A DNA stretch of 26,095 bases from Candidatus Brocadiia bacterium (GTDB lineage Bacteria > Planctomycetota > MHYJ01 > WSZJ01): contig JABWAY010000010.1 of the NCBI GenBank assembly GCA_013360825.1, positions 1-26,095 on the forward strand. The letters are read 5' to 3'. A program made the translations under genes and the position numbers. Below are positions 22,756 through 26,095 of this stretch, in pieces. The notes under the pieces were generated by a model, which did no database searches, was not told the DNA's origin, and saw only the letters and a list, made by a program, of their open reading frames with translations. Positions within the stretch are counted from its first letter, which is position 1. Each line of letters opens with the position of its first letter.

Positions 22756-25155
22756 GTGACCCTGGTCTGCCCGCGCTGTGGAAGAGCCCATGAAGGCACG
22801 GCGGCCGCGCGGCCGTCGTGTCCGGGGTGCGGGCACACCTGGGATCCGGCGGGGGACTTTGCGCCGACGCTGGTGGCGCAGGACGAGCGGAAGGCGTCCG
22901 CTCACCTCGTCGTGACGCACGGGGGAGGGCGGCGGGAGGAGATCGCGCTGACGGGGCCGTTCACGCTCGGGCGCGCGCCGGAGAACGTGATGGCGGTGAA
23001 CGACCTCAAGCTGTCCCGCCGGCACCTGGAGATCGAGCGGCGCGGGGAGGCGTGGTACGTGAAGGACCTCGGGAGTTCCTCGGGGACGATGGTGAACGGC
23101 GCGCGCGCGGTCGAGGCGCGGCTGGCGCCCGGGGACAGGGTGACCGCCGGCGACATGACGATCGAGTTCCAGGTGCGCTTCCAGGACACCGGCGACACGG
23201 CCCGGAAGGTCAGGGTCAGCGTCGTCGAGTCGGCGGCGTCGGCGGGGCCGGTCCCGAAGGTGGCGCTCTCGAAGGACCGGATCGTGCTGGGCCGCGGGGC
23301 GGAGTGCGACATCGTGCTGGCGAGTCCGGTGATCTCCCGGAAGCACGCGACGATCGTCCGGTCCGGGGGGGCGCTGACGCTCGAGGATCTGGGGACGCCG
23401 AACGGGGTGTTCGTGAACGGGCGACTGGTGAAGAGGCACGTGCTGGCGAAGGGGGACCGGATCCGGATCGGCCCGTACGTGCTGACGTTCGACGGTGCGG
23501 AGCTCGCGCAGGAGGACCAGCAGGGGAAGATCACGCTGGAGGCGAACGCGATCTGCAAGAAGGCGGGGAGTCTGGACATCCTGAAGGACGTCTCGGTGGT
23601 GATCCGGCCGAACGAATTCGTGGGGCTGCTGGGGCCGAGCGGCGCGGGGAAGTCGACGTTCATGGACACGCTGAACGGGTTCCGGCCCGCGACGTCCGGG
23701 GAGGTTCGGGTCAACGGCGAAAACCTGTACCACATCTTCAACTCGTTCAAGACGAACATCGGGTACGTCCCGCAGGACGACATCATCCACCGCGAGCTGA
23801 CGGTGCGGGACGCGCTCTATTACACGGCGAAACTCCGGCTGCCGGACGACACGACGGACGCGGAGATCGAGCGGCTGCTCGACGAGATCCTGAAGACGCT
23901 GGAGCTCAGCGAGCGCCGGGACACGCGCGTCAGCGCGCTGTCGGGGGGGCAGCGGAAGCGTGTCAGCGTCGGCGTCGAGCTGCTGACGAAGCCGCCGCTT
24001 CTGTTCCTGGACGAGCCGACGTCGGGGCTCGATCCGGGGACGGAGGAGAAGATCATGACGCTGTTCCGTTCGCTGGCGAAGGGGGGGCGGACGGTCGTCC
24101 TGACGACGCACGTGATGGAGAACATCGAGCTGCTGGACCTGATCGTGGTCCTGGTGAAAGGGCGGCTCGCCTGGTACGGGCCGCCGAAGGACGCGCTGGC
24201 GTATTTCGACATCCCGAAGATCACGAAGATTTACGACAAGCTTGAGACGGCGAAGCCGGAGGAGTGGTCGCAGCGGTATCTCGCGACGCCGCAGCACCAG
24301 GCCTATGTGGTGGAGCGCCAGGCGGCGTCGCGCGCCTCGGGGGGGACGCAGCCGGTGCCGCGCGAGCGGCGGGCTCCCGCGCCGCATCTCCAGACGGTCG
24401 CGCTGCTCCGCCGGTACTGGGCGACGCTGGTCGGGGATCCGAAGTCGCTCCTGGCGCTGCTCGTGCCCGGCCCTCTGATCGGGTTCCTGATGACCCTGCC
24501 GTTCGACTCGGAGAACCGCTACCAGCACAAGCAGCTCCTCGTCTTCATGATGATCACCGCCGTGTTCTGCGGCTGTTTCAACGCCTTCCGGGAAATCGTG
24601 AAGGAGAAGCCGATCTACAAGCGGGAGCGGATGGTGAATCTGCAGATCTTCCCGTACATCCTCTCCAAGCTGCTCCTCCAGGGCGTCTTCCTGACGGTCT
24701 CGATGTTTCTCCTCGCCCTGATCGTCAGCGTCCTGGAGTCGATCCGGGGGCCGTTCCTGTTTCACTACGCGCTGCTCCTGGGCGCCTCGATCGCCGCGTG
24801 CGCGCTCGGCCTGGTCATCTCGGCGCTCGTGAACTCCTCGGAAAAGGCGATCGGCGTGGTGATCGTGATCATGATCATGCAGATCATCTTCTCGGGCGGG
24901 ATCGCCGAGCTGAGCGGGTTCTCGAGTTTCCTCGGCGGATTCATGATCGCGTACTGGGGCTACGACGGGATGATGCAGAGCGTCTGTTTCAGCACCGCGG
25001 ACGGCACGGCCGAAGAGAGGGCGTTCGGGATGCTCGGAAAGGACGTCACCGCGCACGGGGGCTGGATCTTCGGCGATCTCGTGATGCTCGGCGTGTTCGC
25101 CGTCGCGTTTTTCCTCCTCACCGCCGCGATCCTCCGCCGCCAGGACGTCCGCTGA
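22756..25155 (+). CDS. Zinc-ribbon, double-FHA, ABCG-type transporter fusion
   Basis: The 799-aa product joins regulation, ATPase and permease in one chain. Cys5/Cys8 and Cys22/Cys25 form a zinc ribbon. Two FHA domains follow (about 50-140 with GR-SRRH; about 160-245 with GR-SRKH), which bind phosphothreonine peptides. The ABC ATPase (about 258-475) has Walker A GPSGAGKS (293-300), signature LSGGQ (395-399) and Walker B LLFLDEP (415-421), with the ABCG/White-type sequence style. The C-terminal ABC-2 permease has six or so membrane segments (about 565-790). As a half-transporter it likely forms a homodimer; the substrate is unknown and export is expected. The stop overlaps the ATG of a Ser/Thr kinase gene (TGATG), so phosphorylation-dependent control by that kinase is a strong inference. 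Confidence 0.93.
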   Translation: MTLVCPRCGRAHEGTAAARPSCPGCGHTWDPAGDFAPTLVAQDERKASAHLVVTHGGGRREEIALTGPFTLGRAPENVMAVNDLKLSRRHLEIERRGEAWYVKDLGSSSGTMVNGARAVEARLAPGDRVTAGDMTIEFQVRFQDTGDTARKVRVSVVESAASAGPVPKVALSKDRIVLGRGAECDIVLASPVISRKHATIVRSGGALTLEDLGTPNGVFVNGRLVKRHVLAKGDRIRIGPYVLTFDGAELAQEDQQGKITLEANAICKKAGSLDILKDVSVVIRPNEFVGLLGPSGAGKSTFMDTLNGFRPATSGEVRVNGENLYHIFNSFKTNIGYVPQDDIIHRELTVRDALYYTAKLRLPDDTTDAEIERLLDEILKTLELSERRDTRVSALSGGQRKRVSVGVELLTKPPLLFLDEPTSGLDPGTEEKIMTLFRSLAKGGRTVVLTTHVMENIELLDLIVVLVKGRLAWYGPPKDALAYFDIPKITKIYDKLETAKPEEWSQRYLATPQHQAYVVERQAASRASGGTQPVPRERRAPAPHLQTVALLRRYWATLVGDPKSLLALLVPGPLIGFLMTLPFDSENRYQHKQLLVFMMITAVFCGCFNAFREIVKEKPIYKRERMVNLQIFPYILSKLLLQGVFLTVSMFLLALIVSVLESIRGPFLFHYALLLGASIAACALGLVISALVNSSEKAIGVVIVIMIMQIIFSGGIAELSGFSSFLGGFMIAYWGYDGMMQSVCFSTADGTAEERAFGMLGKDVTAHGGWIFGDLVMLGVFAVAFFLLTAAILRRQDVR

Positions 25156-26095
25156 TGCTGACCTGCGCGAAATGCGGGTCGTCCGTCCCCCTTCCCGCCG
25201 ACCCCCGGGCGCTCTCGACCGCCTGCGGCCGGTGCGGTTCGCAGGTCGACCTCGCGTCGCTCAGGACGCTCGCCGATGCGCCGCTCCCCGCCGCGCCGAT
25301 CGACGCCGACGCGCTGCCCCCCGGGAAGATGCTCGCGGGGTACCGCCTGGAGAGGGTCCTGGGGCGGGGAGGGATGGCCGTGGTCTACAAGGCGACGCAG
25401 ATGTCGCTCAGCCGCGCGGTGGCGATCAAGACCCTGCCCCGGCATCTGGCGGCGAACCCGGCGTTCGTCGCGCGGTTTTCGCGCGAGGCCGGGGCGCTGG
25501 CGTCGCTGTCGCACCCGAACATCATCACGATCATCGACCGCGGGTCGGAGGGGGACCTGTACTACTTCGTGATGGAGTACGTGGACGGGACCGACGTGCA
25601 GGCGCTGATCGCGGGGAACCGGCCGGCGCCGGCGGAGGCGGTGCGGATCGTGACGCAGGTGCTCTCGGCGCTGGAGTACGCGCACCGGCGCGGGGTGATC
25701 CACCGCGACATCAAGCCGGGGAACGTGATGATCGCCTCGGACGGGGCGGTCAAGGTGACGGACTTCGGAATCGCGCACCTGGCGGGGGGGCAGGGGACGT
25801 CGCTGGGGCTGACGATGGCCGGGGCGCAGATGGGGACCGTGAACTACATGGCGCCGGAGCAGCGGGTCGACGCGGGGCGGGTGGACGCGCGCGCCGACCT
25901 GTATGCCGCCGGAGTCGTCCTCTACGAACTCCTGACCGGGCAGCTTCCGCTCGGGGCGTTCGAGCCGGCGTCGCGGGTGAATCCGGCGGTCGATCCGCGC
26001 CTCGATGCGGTCGTGACACGTGCGCTCAAGCCCGATCCCGCCGCGCGTTTCACCTCGGCCGCCGAGATGGCCGCCGCCCTCGCGCCGCTCGCGGG
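25155..26095 (+). CDS. Zinc-ribbon Ser/Thr protein kinase, cut by the right window edge
   Basis: The frame opens at the ATG overlapping the transporter stop and runs 313 codons to the edge without a stop. An N-terminal zinc ribbon (Cys4, Cys7, Cys24, Cys27) matches the style of the upstream protein. A Hanks-type kinase domain follows (about 60-312): glycine loop GRGGMAVVYKA (70-80), catalytic Lys92 (AIKTL), Glu111 in the C-helix, HRDIKPGN (183-190), DFG (203-205), and GTVNYMAPEQ (227-236), with the late RFT motif at 298-300. It should be an active PknB-type Ser/Thr kinase. The C-terminal part, which may hold membrane or sensor domains, is outside the window. Coupling to an FHA-bearing transporter suggests that the transporter is its substrate or reader. 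Confidence 0.92.
   Translation, partial: MLTCAKCGSSVPLPADPRALSTACGRCGSQVDLASLRTLADAPLPAAPIDADALPPGKMLAGYRLERVLGRGGMAVVYKATQMSLSRAVAIKTLPRHLAANPAFVARFSREAGALASLSHPNIITIIDRGSEGDLYYFVMEYVDGTDVQALIAGNRPAPAEAVRIVTQVLSALEYAHRRGVIHRDIKPGNVMIASDGAVKVTDFGIAHLAGGQGTSLGLTMAGAQMGTVNYMAPEQRVDAGRVDARADLYAAGVVLYELLTGQLPLGAFEPASRVNPAVDPRLDAVVTRALKPDPAARFTSAAEMAAALAPLA

Noticed and set aside
20370..22793. Plus-strand open frame of 807 codons opposite the metallopeptidase-like gene
   Set aside because: No signal peptide or motif; the minus-strand protein has a clear signal peptide, zincin motif and propeller.
22438..25056. Minus-strand open frame of 872 codons opposite the FHA-ABC transporter
   Set aside because: The sequence is rich in Arg, His and Asp repeats typical of antisense translation in GC-rich DNA, and the transporter is certain.

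Overview
The window is about 26 kb of very GC-rich bacterial chromosome. It carries a diderm envelope signature (an LptE-type lipoprotein and a BamD-like TPR protein). It also has a style common in Planctomycetota and related PVC bacteria: FHA domains fused to an ABC transporter, a zinc-ribbon Ser/Thr kinase, a multihaem cytochrome with a PCGC-type N-terminal domain, and large secreted proteins with CARDB and propeller domains. A planctomycete-like origin is inferred from gene content only. No rRNA, tRNA, CRISPR array, insertion sequence or phage gene was seen.

Left part (1-3302): a possible gene fragment leaving the left edge, a membrane-anchored YceI-domain protein coupled to a small lipoprotein, then a BamD-like TPR protein coupled to lptE. 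Centre-left (3386-11666): a dense plus-strand housekeeping run, ftsH-folP followed by cdaA-cdaR-glmM-pdxJ-dapA. It links membrane proteolysis, folate, c-di-AMP, peptidoglycan precursor (glucosamine-1-phosphate and diaminopimelate) and PLP synthesis. Most joints from cdaA onward overlap by 1 nt, so translational coupling is likely.

Centre-right (11686-18130, minus strand): an ECF sigma factor with a good promoter, a diguanylate cyclase with a PAS-GAF-GGDEF output and an unusual N-terminal region resembling M29/aminopeptidase T, an exported protein of unknown function, and two tandem paralogues with an N-terminal membrane anchor and LTxEQ motifs.

Right part: divergent from the paralogues is a tetrahaem cytochrome gene (18297-19799) with an in-frame TGA exactly where its family has the second Cys of a PCGC motif. 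A hairpin matching the general bacterial SECIS layout follows the TGA, so the gene is a candidate selenoprotein and the most interesting item here. A convergent gene encodes a large secreted HExxHxxGxxD metallopeptidase-like protein with a C-terminal propeller. Divergent from that is a zinc-ribbon/FHA/FHA/ABCG-type transporter translationally coupled to a zinc-ribbon Ser/Thr kinase that runs off the right edge.

Several genes have a -10-like hexamer only 6-10 nt before the start codon and no Shine-Dalgarno sequence, which suggests leaderless transcripts. Others (YceI, dapA, cdaA, the tandem paralogues) have clear Shine-Dalgarno sequences.
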